From assembly GCA_963969495.1 (NCBI GenBank), contig OZ018331.1:149792779-149856778 (forward strand): DNA of 64,000 bases, in the 5' to 3' direction. Origin of the DNA: Ceratothoa steindachneri. Lineage: Eukaryota > Arthropoda > Malacostraca > Isopoda > Cymothoidae. The notes below the pieces were generated by a model. That model saw only the letters and a program-made list of their open reading frames with translations. It searched no databases and was not told where the DNA came from. The translations under genes were made by a program, and so were the position numbers. Position 1 is the first letter of the stretch. The number at the start of each line of letters is the position of its first letter. Of this stretch, positions 12,522 to 22,834 are shown in pieces.

Positions 12522-12523
<2 letters not shown>
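11940..12523 (-). mobile_element. Penelope-like element 1 (5'-truncated at (TA)n)
   Basis: A PLE C-terminal region on the minus strand. Its upstream side ends directly in the (TA)n tract at 12524. Its downstream side meets the 3' end of LINE copy B near 11940. Confidence 0.8.
12015..12523 (-). pseudogene. PLE GIY-YIG endonuclease fragment 1
   Basis: In PLEs a GIY-YIG nuclease follows the reverse transcriptase and is thought to nick the target. About 165 readable codons. The pre-nuclease region (VSKEKVFIRLPYLDHLTSEF) leads to SCIIYNYEYTCTTCHSRYVG, giving the Y...YVG core and a CxxC pair typical of PLE nucleases, then QTGLQLKCRI and SHRTG. The RT is missing. The frame stays open into the (TA)n tract as an IYIY run, so the start is an artefact of the repeat. 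No internal stop from the (TA)n to 12015, which makes it relatively young. Confidence 0.8.

Positions 12524-12604
<81 letters not shown>
12524..12604. repeat. (TA)n microsatellite between two PLEs
   Basis: A tract of about 80 bases of TA. PLE 1 begins on its left and the inverted arm of PLE 2 on its right. Confidence 0.95.
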
Positions 12605-12609
<5 letters not shown>

Positions 12610-13208
12610 AAGAAGGACAAAACGAAGAAGGCGGGTCCCATCTTTAATTCCAACGTTTCGGGTTATTACAAAACCCATCTTCAGGAGAAAGAAACAAATT
12701 CTAAATGAGTAATCTAAGCTTGAAAACATAAATAACAGCACAAGTTCAAAGTTAAAAACCACAGATCAGATAAAATCACAAAAACGACGTTAAAAATATA
12801 AAATGAACGTTACGTTAATGAACAAACAAAATAGTGAGGTAAAGAACAGCAGAAAAATATTTGTAAAGAGATACTCTCAATTAAGGACAAACAAAGTAAA
12901 CGTAATATTTGAAAATTAAACAATTGAAATGGAAAAATAGAGAATTAGATGCAAACAAAAGGTAAAACTAAAATAAAGGATAATAATTTTTCACAAAGTA
13001 TTCTTTTAAAAAACTGAATTCAAAATGCATACTAAAATAAGTGGAAGACAAATTAAAACTTCTGAAGAGGAGTGTTTTAATGGCGCCAATTTTGTATGTT
13101 AAATCACAGAAACTAAAAAATATTAAACCCTGCCCTACCACTTATTTTAGTATACATTTTGAATTCAATTTTTTAAAAGAATACTTTGTAAAAAATAATT
13201 ACCCTTAT

Positions 13209-13780
13209 CTTTAGTTGAAAGGTGTATTAGGAAGCTCCTCTTCAGGCTTTATAACCCCTCCACTTCTTTTAATGTCCCAAATGAAATCAGGTATGTCTTG
13301 TTACCAGACATCAACCCTTGTAATGACCTTCTCCGAAAACGTTTAATTTCCATTTTTAGGAATTTTTATTGTCAAATTAATTTTAAACTTATATTCATTA
13401 ATAACAAAAATATTGGTAATTTCTTCAAAGTGAAGGACAGTATTCCGACGCCGTTTAGTTCGTGCATTGTATATAAATTCATTTGCCCTAGCTGTAAGTT
13501 GGGGACCTATATAGGAAGCACAGTACGAACTCTTCAGTCGCGTTTTTGTTCTCAAATGGGAATTAGCCATAGAACCGGTAAAACATTAAGTAACAAAGAG
13601 TTTTCTTCCATCAGGAAACGTGCTATTGATTGTAAAACAGACGTGTCCTTAAATGATTTTCCTGTCTTAAAATTTGCTAAATCTATTTCATCTCTTCGCA
13701 TTAAAGAATCACTCTGTATTAAATCCAACCACACAAATTTAAATGATGACACGTCATCCTTTCCTCTGTTTATAACTTAA
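13209..13780 (+). CDS. PLE GIY-YIG C-terminal region, fragment 2
   Basis: An open frame of about 190 codons from 13209 (ATG at 13298). It holds the PLE connector (IRYVLLPDINP, then FFKVKDSIP) and the GIY-YIG core with its CxxC (SCIVYKFICPSCKLGTYIGS), then TLQSRF and SHRTG. The RT domain is lost. There is no stop inside the frame, but without RT and a proper start it is not an autonomous gene. It differs strongly from fragments 1 and 3, so at least three PLE families are present. Confidence 0.8.
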
Positions 13781-14120
13781 CCAAGCTGTATTCATTCTTT
13801 GAATTCATCCCTGTTTTCACTCGTCATTGTGATCCGACCATGTAAGGTAATGCTTCAGTGTCTATAATTTAGTTTTACCTTTTGTTTGTATCCAATTCTC
13901 TAATTTTCCATTTCAATTGTTTAATTTTCTAATATTACGTTTACTTTGTTTGTCCTTAATTGATGGTATCTCTTTACAAATATTTTTCTGCGGTTCTTTG
14001 CCTCACTATTTTTAACGTCGTTTTTGTGATTTTCTCTGATCTGTGGTTTTTTACTTTGAACTTGTGCTGTTATTTATGTTTTTAGGCTTAGATTACTCAT
14101 TTAAAATTTGTTTCTTTCTC

Positions 14121-14153
14121 CTGAAGATGGGTTTTGTAATAACCCGAAACGTT
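14121..14153 (+). ncRNA. Hammerhead-like terminal motif of PLE 2
   Basis: CTGAAGA, one extra T, GGGTT-7 nt-AACCC as a perfect 5-bp helix, then GAAAC. The order matches the hammerhead catalytic core CUGANGA-helix II-GAAA reported in PLE terminal repeats, except for the extra U before helix II. The inverted arm carries the same motif at 12652-12684 (-). I cannot show helices I and III, so activity is unproven. Confidence 0.4.
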
Positions 14154-14235
14154 GTAATTAAAGATGGGACCCGCTTTCTTCGCTTTGTCCTTCTTATTGA
14201 ATATAAGACTCAAGCTTTGTAGAAGAAATTTAGGT

Positions 14236-14237
14236 GA

Positions 14238-14320
<83 letters not shown>
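14236..14320. repeat. (TA)n microsatellite between PLE 2 and PLE 3
   Basis: A TA tract of about 85 bases. The 3' end of PLE 2 (+) and the 3' end of PLE 3 (-) face each other across it. Confidence 0.95.
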
Positions 14321-14321
<1 letters not shown>

Positions 14322-15196
14322 TATTGTAGTTGGGTAGCAGTCTTTCCTGAATGCAAACTTTGTTGAAGACCATTGTGTATTTCGCCTTGATTAATTTCCT
14401 TTGCCAACTTTCTCTTCTTCTAACTATCTTTTTTATTCCATCTCTTAGATGGAATAAATGAATGTGTTTGGTAAAACTAAACTAAATTGCTAAGCTTTCG
14501 ATCTTATTTGATCATCTTCGGAACGTTTTGAAATGTTCTTGCCTCCTTTACCGATGTAATGAGTGGAGTGAGAATCTGATAGAGTAAAAGAAAACGATTT
14601 TTATGGGTATTTATTCCGCCTAGGTTGAACGTAATGTTAGAGGAAGTGGGCCACTCTGGTGAGTGGAATTTTAAAATAATTTTAATGTGCGATTCCAGCT
14701 TGTCGCTTCACTGTTGATGGCCGGCTTATCTTCATTTATTAATATGGCTTCTAAGATGTTCAGCCTCACTTTGTTGACCTCTTTTCTTTTAATAATAGTG
14801 TTATCAACGAGCATATCTCTCGTTAGGTTAATATTATGGACACTCTCCATATGATTTTTAGGCCCTCCGCTTTGTAGATGCATAGCTAAACGTCTCAAAA
14901 GGGTAGTAGTTATCATGCCAATATATTTTGAGTTGTTATAAAGCTTACAGTCTTTATCGGGGCAGATGAACTCGTAAACTATGTTCGTTGACTTGAGATT
15001 CGAGGAGTTTAAGCAGCTGTTGTTTTTCCTCAGGAGATTGCTGGCTTTTGTTGTTTTATAATAAATGATGAGTTGGATTTTATCCAGTTGATTTTTAACC
15101 TTTATGTTATAGTTAATAATCTCCTTGATGTTTGTTTCATCGATTTTATAGGCCGTAGACATCTGGTTTCTGTGATACACTTTGATTTTGTTGACT
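14321..15196 (-). mobile_element. Penelope-like element 3 inserted in a piggyBac
   Basis: The terminal motif is at 14496-14522 on the minus strand (CCGAAGATGATC, spacer, GATCGAAAGC), followed upstream by the coding end at 14671-15196. The 5' boundary near 15196 falls inside piggyBac coding sequence, at an ATATATA stretch. Confidence 0.75.
14671..15196 (-). CDS. PLE GIY-YIG C-terminal region, fragment 3
   Basis: An open frame without internal stops. Connector region, then NIVYEFICPDKDCKLYNNSK and YIGMITTTLLRRLAMH, which give the GIY-YIG tyrosines, a Cys pair and the Arg/His of the fold, and then ILEAILINEDKPAINSE with the conserved Glu and Asn. The RT is absent through 5' truncation. The minus-strand frame continues to 15300, but those residues are antisense piggyBac. 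Role as for the other PLE nucleases. Confidence 0.8.
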
Positions 15197-15507
15197 TTAT
15201 CATATATAAAGAAAGTCAAATAAAGAAACAACCAATTGCAGAATTTGGACAATCTATCATTGAGGCCATGTGTCAAGAACAAGTACCTCAAATGCAGCAT
15301 TCTTCGATTGTGAGTAAACGCACATTAGAAGAATATGAAACCAAGGATGCCAGAAATAGAAAAATCCGCAAAAGATGTACAAGGTGCTACTCAGAGTTGC
15401 AAAGGCGTGTTGGTAGACATGAGACAATGGAAAAAAGTAAGAGGGTGTCTACCTACTGCGCAAAATGTGATGGAAAATCCCTCTTTTTGTTGGGAGCGCT
15501 TGAATAA
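15197..15507 (+). pseudogene. piggyBac transposase C-terminal cysteine-rich domain
   Basis: piggyBac transposases excise and insert at TTAA; the C-terminal cysteine-rich domain binds element ends. About 103 codons: KKQPIAEFGQSIIEAMCQE resembles the segment after the last catalytic block. It is followed by RKRCTRCYSELQRR and VSTYCAKCDGKSLFL, giving CxxC...CxxC zinc-ligand spacing. The frame ends at 15507 without the usual last Cys/His residues. The catalytic Asp region is absent. Confidence 0.7.
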
Positions 15508-15943
15508 AAAAAGCCACTAAGAATAAACTTGGTTTTGAGTTTGCTTCTTTTTTTTCATTTACAAAAGAATTCAAATGGATTTTGTCTCTGGTACAAATGG
15601 AATGATCCATTTCAAATGAAATTTTCTTCATGTAGAGTGTGGGTGATGTAAAGGAAAGTTTTTTTCAGGTATCATATTGTTTTTATATTTTTTTCAATAG
15701 AAATAAACGTTTCTTTTCATTACCTTTTCCTTTCCTCAAATCAAAAGATATGATGAGATCATCTTACATGGTTAGAAACCAGGCATTGTGGAGGTGCCAG
15801 AACGCCTTTGGAACAATTTCATGCGCATTTACAGTAAGAAAATTGAAGCCTAACATATTACGCAGTGTGACCCACCGGTGGGTCACGGGACACCAATCGA
15901 ATTGTCGTGTAACCCGCCGGTGGGTCACACGACAGCCAACGTG
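15197..15943 (+). mobile_element. piggyBac-like transposon 3' end
   Basis: C-terminal transposase coding sequence, a 3' UTR, and a terminal region with an imperfectly repeated motif (ACCGGTGGGTCAC at ~15876 and GCCGGTGGGTCAC at ~15918). It ends ...CCAACGTG directly before TTAA at 15944-15947, the obligatory piggyBac target. The 5' half is missing, cut by PLE 3. Confidence 0.7.
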
Positions 15944-15947
15944 TTAA

Positions 15948-16794
15948 TAAAAGGCTTTGAACACCAATGAATATAGTCGAATAACTCGATGAAGAAGCCA
16001 CTAAAAGAGTTATACCTGGATGCGTTGCCTCGCCATTGTGAAAACAAGTATGATTGACGATTTTCGAAAGATAAAATTGCCTTCTCCCACAGGGTGTAAA
16101 TGGCGGAGTCTCGTATCTCATGCTAAATGCGAAGTTGCAAAGATGTCAGTTTATGAGCGAATATTGCGGATCGTTCGCTCATCATCCTATCTGTTTTCTG
16201 CCAGAAAATACACCGCAGTTGTTTGGTGTGCCCAGGGAATGTGAAAAATAATGAAAGAATCTTATTAACCTGCGCCTTAAAGCTGAAAGACGAGAATAAA
16301 ATGGTGTGGGGTGAGTTCCCTTGATGCTCTGATTGGCTATTCACTTCTCTGATGCACATTTTAGAGCTACTAACCTTCATTATTCCCTTTTATCTCACAA
16401 AATAATGCGATATCCGAGACCGAAGCGTATTTAGTTGATGCATAAATATCTCTCGTACGTTTGTTATTCGTGGATTTTTTTCTTAATAAAGGAGGAACGT
16501 GATTTTGTAATGCGATAATCCCCATTTTTTCATCGCTTTTCGAATGGTAACTCAAAATGGCTGGGGCTTTAGAGCATGTTGAGGGTCTTAATGAGATGTT
16601 TGTGTATGCCTTGTTTCCTCGTTGCGTTACTATTGAATGCAATTGACTTAATTTTCCTTCCTCGCTGGCCTTGGGCTAAATGAGGAATGGAAGCCTACGA
16701 AGAACAAACGTGCCAGAGACACTCAATCAGTTCGTCCAAAATGGCATAGAAAAGAAAAAAAATAATAAAGATGAGAGATAGTTTTGTGAAATAA
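15948..16794. other. Unassigned DNA
   Basis: Short frames at 16020-16244 (+) and 16370-16642 (-) have no motif I recognise. No repeat or element end is visible. Confidence 0.4.
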
Positions 16795-17940
16795 TTACCA
16801 GCAAGGGGCCCCGCAGGGTGGTACCCTGTGTGACCTGTTGCACTTGGCACCCGGGGGAGCAGCACATCCCCCCGGCCTGAGTGCAAATTAGGGAGGCATC
16901 GTCTTTGGGTTGACTTGAATTCTATGATGGAGCCTCTGAAAGTTGTTGGTGCGCTTTCTCCTCGCTTCCTATCAGCGCAACTTTATTATTATTTCTATTA
17001 TTTATTATTGTTTTTAGTATCAATATTATTTTTATTATTATTATTTTTATTATTATTAATTATTATTGTTTCTATCATTATTATTATTACGATTATCACC
17101 TCAACCTTTTGTCTACCCGCAATTCGTACCATGAGGAACTGTTCTCAACTGGAAAGGGTTCGGTCCGCTAGACATGGTGTATGGGTGGACTGCATGCCAC
17201 CATGGGATCACCTAGCACCAGGGTATGATGATAATAGGTGATCATCCACCCTACTCGTTAGTGGACCCACGTATCTCTACTTCTCTTTATTACATACCCA
17301 CCTTACTCACTTCCACACTCGCTCTCCTATCCACATATGCTCTGGCTGCGCGGCGCCCCTTCGTCCTCTTATGGGTCCTTAGTCGAGTGGCCGTGTTTAC
17401 AGTAAAGTCAGAAAGCTCGCAGGCTAAGGCCAGTATTAGGCACGGGGTGTGTTGGGCCGTCGACTCTGCTCACCTTCCACCAGTACACAACACCTAAGGT
17501 GGCTTCGTCTGCAACATCCTTTATGGTCAAAGCTCGAGGACAATTTCGCCTGAATAGCATGGCAGGTTGTCAAGACCCATCTTAGCTCGAGGGTGTGTAA
17601 GTGATCACATTCTAGAATGTTCTGTTCCTAGGGAGACTTTTCTCTTAACCTTCCGAGACAATGAGAGGTCATAGTATCTATTTTTCATGCATTTTGTTGT
17701 CTTTCCATTTACCAAAGCTACAATGGAAATCGTAAGAGTGGCCGACCGGAGGTACATGGAGATCCGCCTCCAAGCGCCTGCCGCGTCCCTCCTAGGTGCC
17801 TGGGAGGACGAGGTAAAACAAGGCACGGCTTTGACCAGTGGATGGGCTCTCTCTCCATCTACACTTTGCCATCTTTGGAGCTGTCCTTCGGCTCCCTTCC
17901 GGAGAGGGCGCTTCTCTCTCTCTCTCTCTCTCCTTTCTTG
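16795..17940. other. Unassigned DNA with TTA-rich microsatellite
   Basis: A degenerate (TTA)n tract occupies 16983-17100 and a short (CT)n lies at 17911-17932. The GC-richer flanks may be 5' UTR of LINE family 2, but they show no clear match to the second copy. Confidence 0.4.
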
Positions 17941-18042
17941 AATGGTTCGGTGCTTTCCTCTAACTCCCTTTCATTAGAGCCGCCCTTAGTCACACAGGGG
18001 AGGCTCTAATGAAAGGCAGTTAGAGGAAAGCATCGAACCATT
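17941..18042. repeat. 41-bp near-perfect inverted repeat
   Basis: Arms 17941-17981 and 18002-18042 are reverse complements with two mismatches, separated by 20 bases. The arms include CTTTCCTCTAACT. It lies just before the first homology to LINE family 2. Confidence 0.9.
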
Positions 18043-18489
18043 CCATCTTAGTAACAGCGACAATTCCACCTTTCCTATCACAGGGGACTACCCAGAGAGA
18101 GGGCAGGCTGCCCAAAATTGACCGTTTCCGGTGGGGGCGGCTCGATAAGGCCAACCGACTTAGAGGGGTAAGAGATGACATGACCCATCGGGCCGTTTCC
18201 CCTACCATATGCACCTTGCATGGGGCCGAGCTTCCTCCCCCCTTTCTTTCCCGATGGAGATCGGTTCGCCAGGCAGAGACTTGGCAGTTACTGAAGGTAG
18301 CAAAAATGTGATCCAGGATGCCTTGAGGGGACGGGGGGGTACGTGAAGGTCCCGCATGAGATAGACTAGATCTCGTAGGTGAACCAGCCCCAGATGGCAG
18401 GATCTCCATTTTGGCGAACCTGTGCTCGGTACAAAACATCGAACCTGCACTTGCCCAGGTGCAAGCTTGTCCTCAGGTAGCTCTGACTC

Positions 18490-19500
18490 CCAAGGAATCA
18501 TGAGGAGATAGGAGGGACCTCGTCCCGCGACTGATGCTCCTTTGACATATAAGACCTTCTCCATTTGTAAGGATATCGGTGAGGCCGGTCCGTGTGACCT
18601 AGGCGTGCTTTTCAGGGAGGGATATAAGCAGGTTTGCTCCCAGACAAAGACCGAAGCCACAAATGTGCTGAACAGAGCCTCGATTAATTCGGGGCCTCAC
18701 ATTGAGAGAGTACCTGGCATTTTCGAGCCCGCTGGCTTCAAACGCTTTCTGGTATTCGTTCCGCAGTTGACAGTATGTTGGCTAAAAGCAACATGAGACA
18801 TCAGAGAAGAGCATTAGTTCGCTTGATTAGTAGAGAGCCAACCGTGACCCATTTCTCGGACGGGAGCCTTCTGGCGTATGCGTCGGACGCTGCCGAAGTG
18901 ACCAGGATTAGTGCCTTTCGGACACTTAATGGCACGCCGGTGAGTGTGATGCAGCACTCTAGCATGAACTTGGTGAAACTGTGGTTTATGCGAAAGAACT
19001 CATAGACTACTCCTTAGAAGACATCACCTTAGAGCTGGCCTACCATGGAGTAGTCAAGGTCGAAGCTGTTATGAGAAGACAGTGTGGGGCCTCGAGACCC
19101 ACCCCTACTCTCTTCGTCACGTTCGACTGTGACAGGCTCCGTGAGTCGGTGCGTGCCGGTTGGTATCGCTACCACGTGAAGGCATTTGTGACACTTCTGC
19201 GGGGATGCTACTACTGCTACTGCTTTGGCCATACGAATCTCCCGCGTACACGTGCAAAGTCCGGTTTATCTGAAGCCCCTGTAAGTTGCTCCAAGGTCGT
19301 ACACGATCAATCCTTAGCATGTATGGCCAAGTGTGTCAATTGCAAAGAGCTGCATCCCGCTTCTTCGAAGCAATGTGGTGCGTATCTCCTGGAGAAGGAA
19401 ATCATGGCCGTTCAGGCTGCCGGTCGTCTCTCATTTCGCAAGGCTAATAACTTTATCCTGGAGCCCCCGACGCTACCTTGGACGTTTTTTGTCTCAATTT
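18490..19500 (+). pseudogene. LINE family 2 ORF1 (gag-like), copy 1
   Basis: A nucleic-acid-binding ORF1. 18542-18796 is the N-terminal part (FEPAGFKRFLVF). 18775-19005 continues in another frame (LISREPTVTHFSDGSLLA). 18981-19502 holds DITLELAYHGVVKVEAV, RPTPTLFVTFDCDRL, then zinc-knuckle residues CYYCYCFGHTN and KCVNCKELHPASSKQCG. Both knuckles are nearly intact; the Cys closing the first has changed (PRTRAKSG). There are two frameshifts. Confidence 0.8.
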
Positions 19501-19969
19501 AAAAAAGACACCCTCTGATCCTTGCCCTCAACGGGCCTACGAGTAGGGTAGTCTCCTGGTAGAGTTGGTGGCACAAAGGGTTCACAACCAGCATCGCCTA
19601 AAACCAGGGCTTTCCCTTCCTTCCGCAGCGTAACCGTTTCCTGTAAGGAGAAACGGTCGTGCCCGTCCACCAAGTCGTGAAGGCATCTTCCGGGGTTCGT
19701 AAAGCTGCCCTGCTAAAGGAGAACAGCACCATAAGAGTTTCAGCTCCTACGCTCACACCGAGTGCTAGGCTGGGTAACTCGAAGACTGTGGATCCTCCAA
19801 AGGAGGGACCCCCACCTCCGAATACGCCCCGCCTGGCTAAGGTTTCGTGTCGGAGGGAGAAAAGACGCGCATGGCGAGCCCAACTACCCACGATAATTCC
19901 TAGAAGGCGACTGCGCCTGCAGCTCATTGTCCGGCCAACAGTGCTCGTAGTTCTGCCTCCGGAAAGTAT

Positions 19970-21840
19970 ACAGCCATTTTCGTAAGGGCCTCATCTTCGA
20001 AGAGTGCCCCCGAATCTCCTCCCAGCTAGGCTTGGAGGGCATATATCTTCAATGGAATTTCCCCGGACGCCAGGCCAACTGCAAGGAGCTGCGGAGGTTC
20101 GTCTTCTCCCGTTCCCCGTTAGCTATTCCTTTACAGGAGTCGAAGCTGGGTGCGTGCCCCCTACCAACCCTCTGTGGGTATTTCTGCGTACATTCCATCA
20201 TCAACCGACTTCGACGCAGGGGACTTCTGCCGCGTTGTGTACGGTTGCCGAGGCCCTTTTTTTACTGCTCAGGGATTTGAATGGTAGACACCTCCTCTGG
20301 GCAGACTACTCAATCAATCTTATGGATCAACTCTTTGTCAACCTGATCGACGAGCTAGAGATAGGTGTCCTAAATGTGGATGAGTTTACGCATCACTGCC
20401 AGAGAACCGCTCCATTTAACAGTCTTGATCTAACCTTGTGATCTCCGGACGCAGAGCTTGATTTTGGGTGGGAGGCGACCGATTAACTCTATGGTAATGA
20501 TCACTTTCCCATTCAAATATAATTTTTGGAGTCCTTGCCGGATGAATGACCACTTCAAAGTCTTGGAGCGTGCGCGGTGGTCCGCATTTTAGGAAATGAC
20601 TGATTTCTCTGTTCCAGTTGAGTTTAGGTGGTGGATGAGGCCATCGAGTTCTTCTCCTGCAATCTCATAGCCGTGGGCCTAACTGCTATTCCTAAACGTC
20701 TGACCATTTTGCCAGCCGATCGCTTTAGCGGTGGTAAGCCGAGTGTGAGGCGGCACTTAAACAGAAGCGTTATGCTTATATGCGCTATAAGCACGGCCCG
20801 AACGACTTCAGTGTCGGTAAATTTAGTCGAGCTAGGTCTAGGTTCTGGTATGTTTAGAAGCACGCCCGCTGCTCTCCCTGGCGGGCATCCGTGACCCCTC
20901 CTATGACCCCTCCCGTTATCTAGGCGTCTAAGATCGCAATCTCGAATCACACATCGTTGGCGCAATCCTTCAAGACCGCCTTCTTCGAATCTCTAACTGG
21001 GATTTTGCTCCGCCAGCATTCAATGCACGCGTGATGTCGCTGAAGGCCGCCGACTGGACTTTAACCCTAAAGGCAGAGAATCCTCCAACAATAGATTTAC
21101 ATTGATTGAGTTGCGTTACTCACTCGCATCGTGCACGCCCCCCTCCCTGGTCCAGACGATGGGCTCTATGCCATTCTTTGAGACCTAGGTAAGCGAGACA
21201 TGGCCTTTCTATTAGATTTGCTTAACATGATCTTGACAGAGGGTATCCTCCCAGACTCCTGGCGAATCGCTACTGTATTCGCTTTTCGCAAACCGGAGAG
21301 AGATCACTCTACCCCGGCGGGTTTCCGCTCAATCTCTATAACCCCCTACGTGTGCAAGTTGATGGAGAAATTGTCAAATGTTAGATTGGCTTCTTTCTGG
21401 ACAGCGGAGGCCATCTGTCTTCTAAACAGTGCGTTTCCGCAAATCCCATTCCACGTCGGATGCTCTGCTCCGACTGTAAAATGCCGTCTGCGAGTCCTTC
21501 CTTAATAGACAGCATTAAGCCACGGTGTTTTTTGATCTGGAGAAGGCTTATGATACCGCATGACGGTATCATAGAGAATCTCCATATGATGGGGACAAGA
21601 GGACGCCTCCCAATCTTTATTTCTGAGTTTCTGCGAGATCGTTTATTCTGCGTACGGGTAGGGGGAGCATTTTCCGGCCCAAAGGAGCAGGAGGAGGGCG
21701 TCCCTCAGGCAGTCTCCTCAGTATCACACGCTGAGCATCAACGGTATAACCTACGGGCTTCTGGAAGATGTTCTCGCGACGCGCTCGTCTTCGAATTGGA
21801 CACACTCGCGGGATGCACCGCCATTTGATCGAGCGCTCTC
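19970..21840 (+). pseudogene. LINE family 2 ORF2 (endonuclease-RT), copy 1
   Basis: Endonuclease at 20004-20540: LLLRDLNGRHLLWADY is the family's DLNG block (usually DFN), and NDHFPIQI is the catalytic His block (GSDHFP type). Linker 20620-20990. RT fingers at 21200-21505 (GILPDSWRIATVFAFRKPER, then FRSISITPYVCKLMEKL). Palm at 21520-21780 in shifted frames (LEKAYDT type, then RGRLPIFISEFLRDR). Similarity is lost before the YVDD box, so the polymerase active site is gone. Confidence 0.8.
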
Positions 21841-22160
21841 CGGTACATTATTGCGACGACTCCGTTGTCCCGCAGATAATAATTTGCCTTCTACTTTACT
21901 GTTTCAATAGATGATTCGATAGATAGATGCGTAATTGATTAAGGTGGGATGGCTTGGCGTAACATAGATCTCTCAAATTAGTTATTGGTATCTGATACAT
22001 TTGCTCTAGAAAGTATTCATAACTCGACCTAGCACCAAACTTTTCTCCATAGTTCATGAACCGTCTACTGTAGGGGAACAAAATGTATAGTCATTGAAAA
22101 GTATGCATTTTTAGACACCCACAAAATTTCAATAAGTTTGATAGACCAAAACGAGTAATA
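21841..22160. other. Unassigned AT-rich DNA
   Basis: No motif or element end seen. It leads into the 34-bp array. Confidence 0.4.
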
Positions 22161-22164
22161 ACAA

Positions 22165-22548
22165 TATTTTGCGAAATTTCGCACTCAAAATTATTTATAC
22201 GATATAATTTTCACACTCAACAATTATTTATACGATATAATTTTCGCACTCAAAAAATTATTTATATCATTTTTTGCACTCAAAAATTATTTATACGATA
22301 TAATTTTCGCACTAAAAAATTATTTATACGATATAATTTTTGCACTCAACAATTATTTATAAGATATAATTTTCGCACTCAACAATTATTTAGGATATCA
22401 TTTTCGCACTCAAAAATTATTTATACGATATAATTTTCGCACTCCAAAGTTATTTATACGATATAATTTTCGCACCCACAAATTATTTATACGATATAAT
22501 TTTCGCACTCCAAAATTATTTATACGATATAATTTTTGCAGTCATATG
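22165..22548. repeat. 33-34-bp tandem repeat
   Basis: About 11 copies of a unit containing TTATTTATACGATATAATTT and TCGCACTCAAA. Copies vary mainly in the length of the A run and in one shortened unit (22385-22405). Confidence 0.92.
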
Positions 22549-22834
22549 TTAAATTTCGATGGTTTAAATTATGGCAGTTTCGAAGTCACACGGGTAGTTA
22601 GTTTCCTTGATTTGTATTGATAATTTGGACTTCTCAGGAATAGTCTAGAACGTTCTAGTAGCCCTTTCGTCATCTCAAACTCGACAGTCTTATTCTATGA
22701 TAAATCATCATGACGATAAAGAGTTACCTGTCTTCTGACATCAAACAAAAAATAATTACGTAATCTAAATATAAGATGAGATACAAGAAGATTTATGAAG
22801 CATTAAATGTCCCCACTAATGAAGCTTAAGAAAT

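Larger units (their letters stand above)
12605..14212 (+). mobile_element. Penelope-like element 2 with inverted 5' arm
   Basis: The right part (13137-14212, +) is PLE coding end plus 3' UTR. The left arm is its inverted copy in two blocks: 12605-12977 mirrors 14206-13866 (3' UTR with terminal motif), and 12977-13043 mirrors 13208-13137. The coding stretch 13209-13865 is absent from the left arm. Both outer ends therefore carry the same terminal motif pointing outward, each next to a (TA)n tract. Inverted partial copies at the 5' end are known for Penelope elements. Confidence 0.85.
18050..21840 (+). mobile_element. LINE family 2, copy 1 (3'-incomplete)
   Basis: Homologous through ORF1 and ORF2 with the copy at 28.5-34.2 kb, but similarity stops at about 21780, where the catalytic block of RT should appear. 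The ORF1 type (TLFVTFDCDRL before zinc knuckles) and the RT are like Jockey/I-group elements of arthropods. Many frameshifts. Confidence 0.85.

Noticed and set aside
12502..12762. IYIY-containing frames at the 12.5-kb tract
   Set aside because: Microsatellite translation; only the PLE part (12015-12523, minus) has family motifs.
18020..18660. Minus-strand frames of 139 and 152 codons
   Set aside because: Antisense of LINE family 2 ORF1 leader, which aligns with copy 2 on the plus strand.
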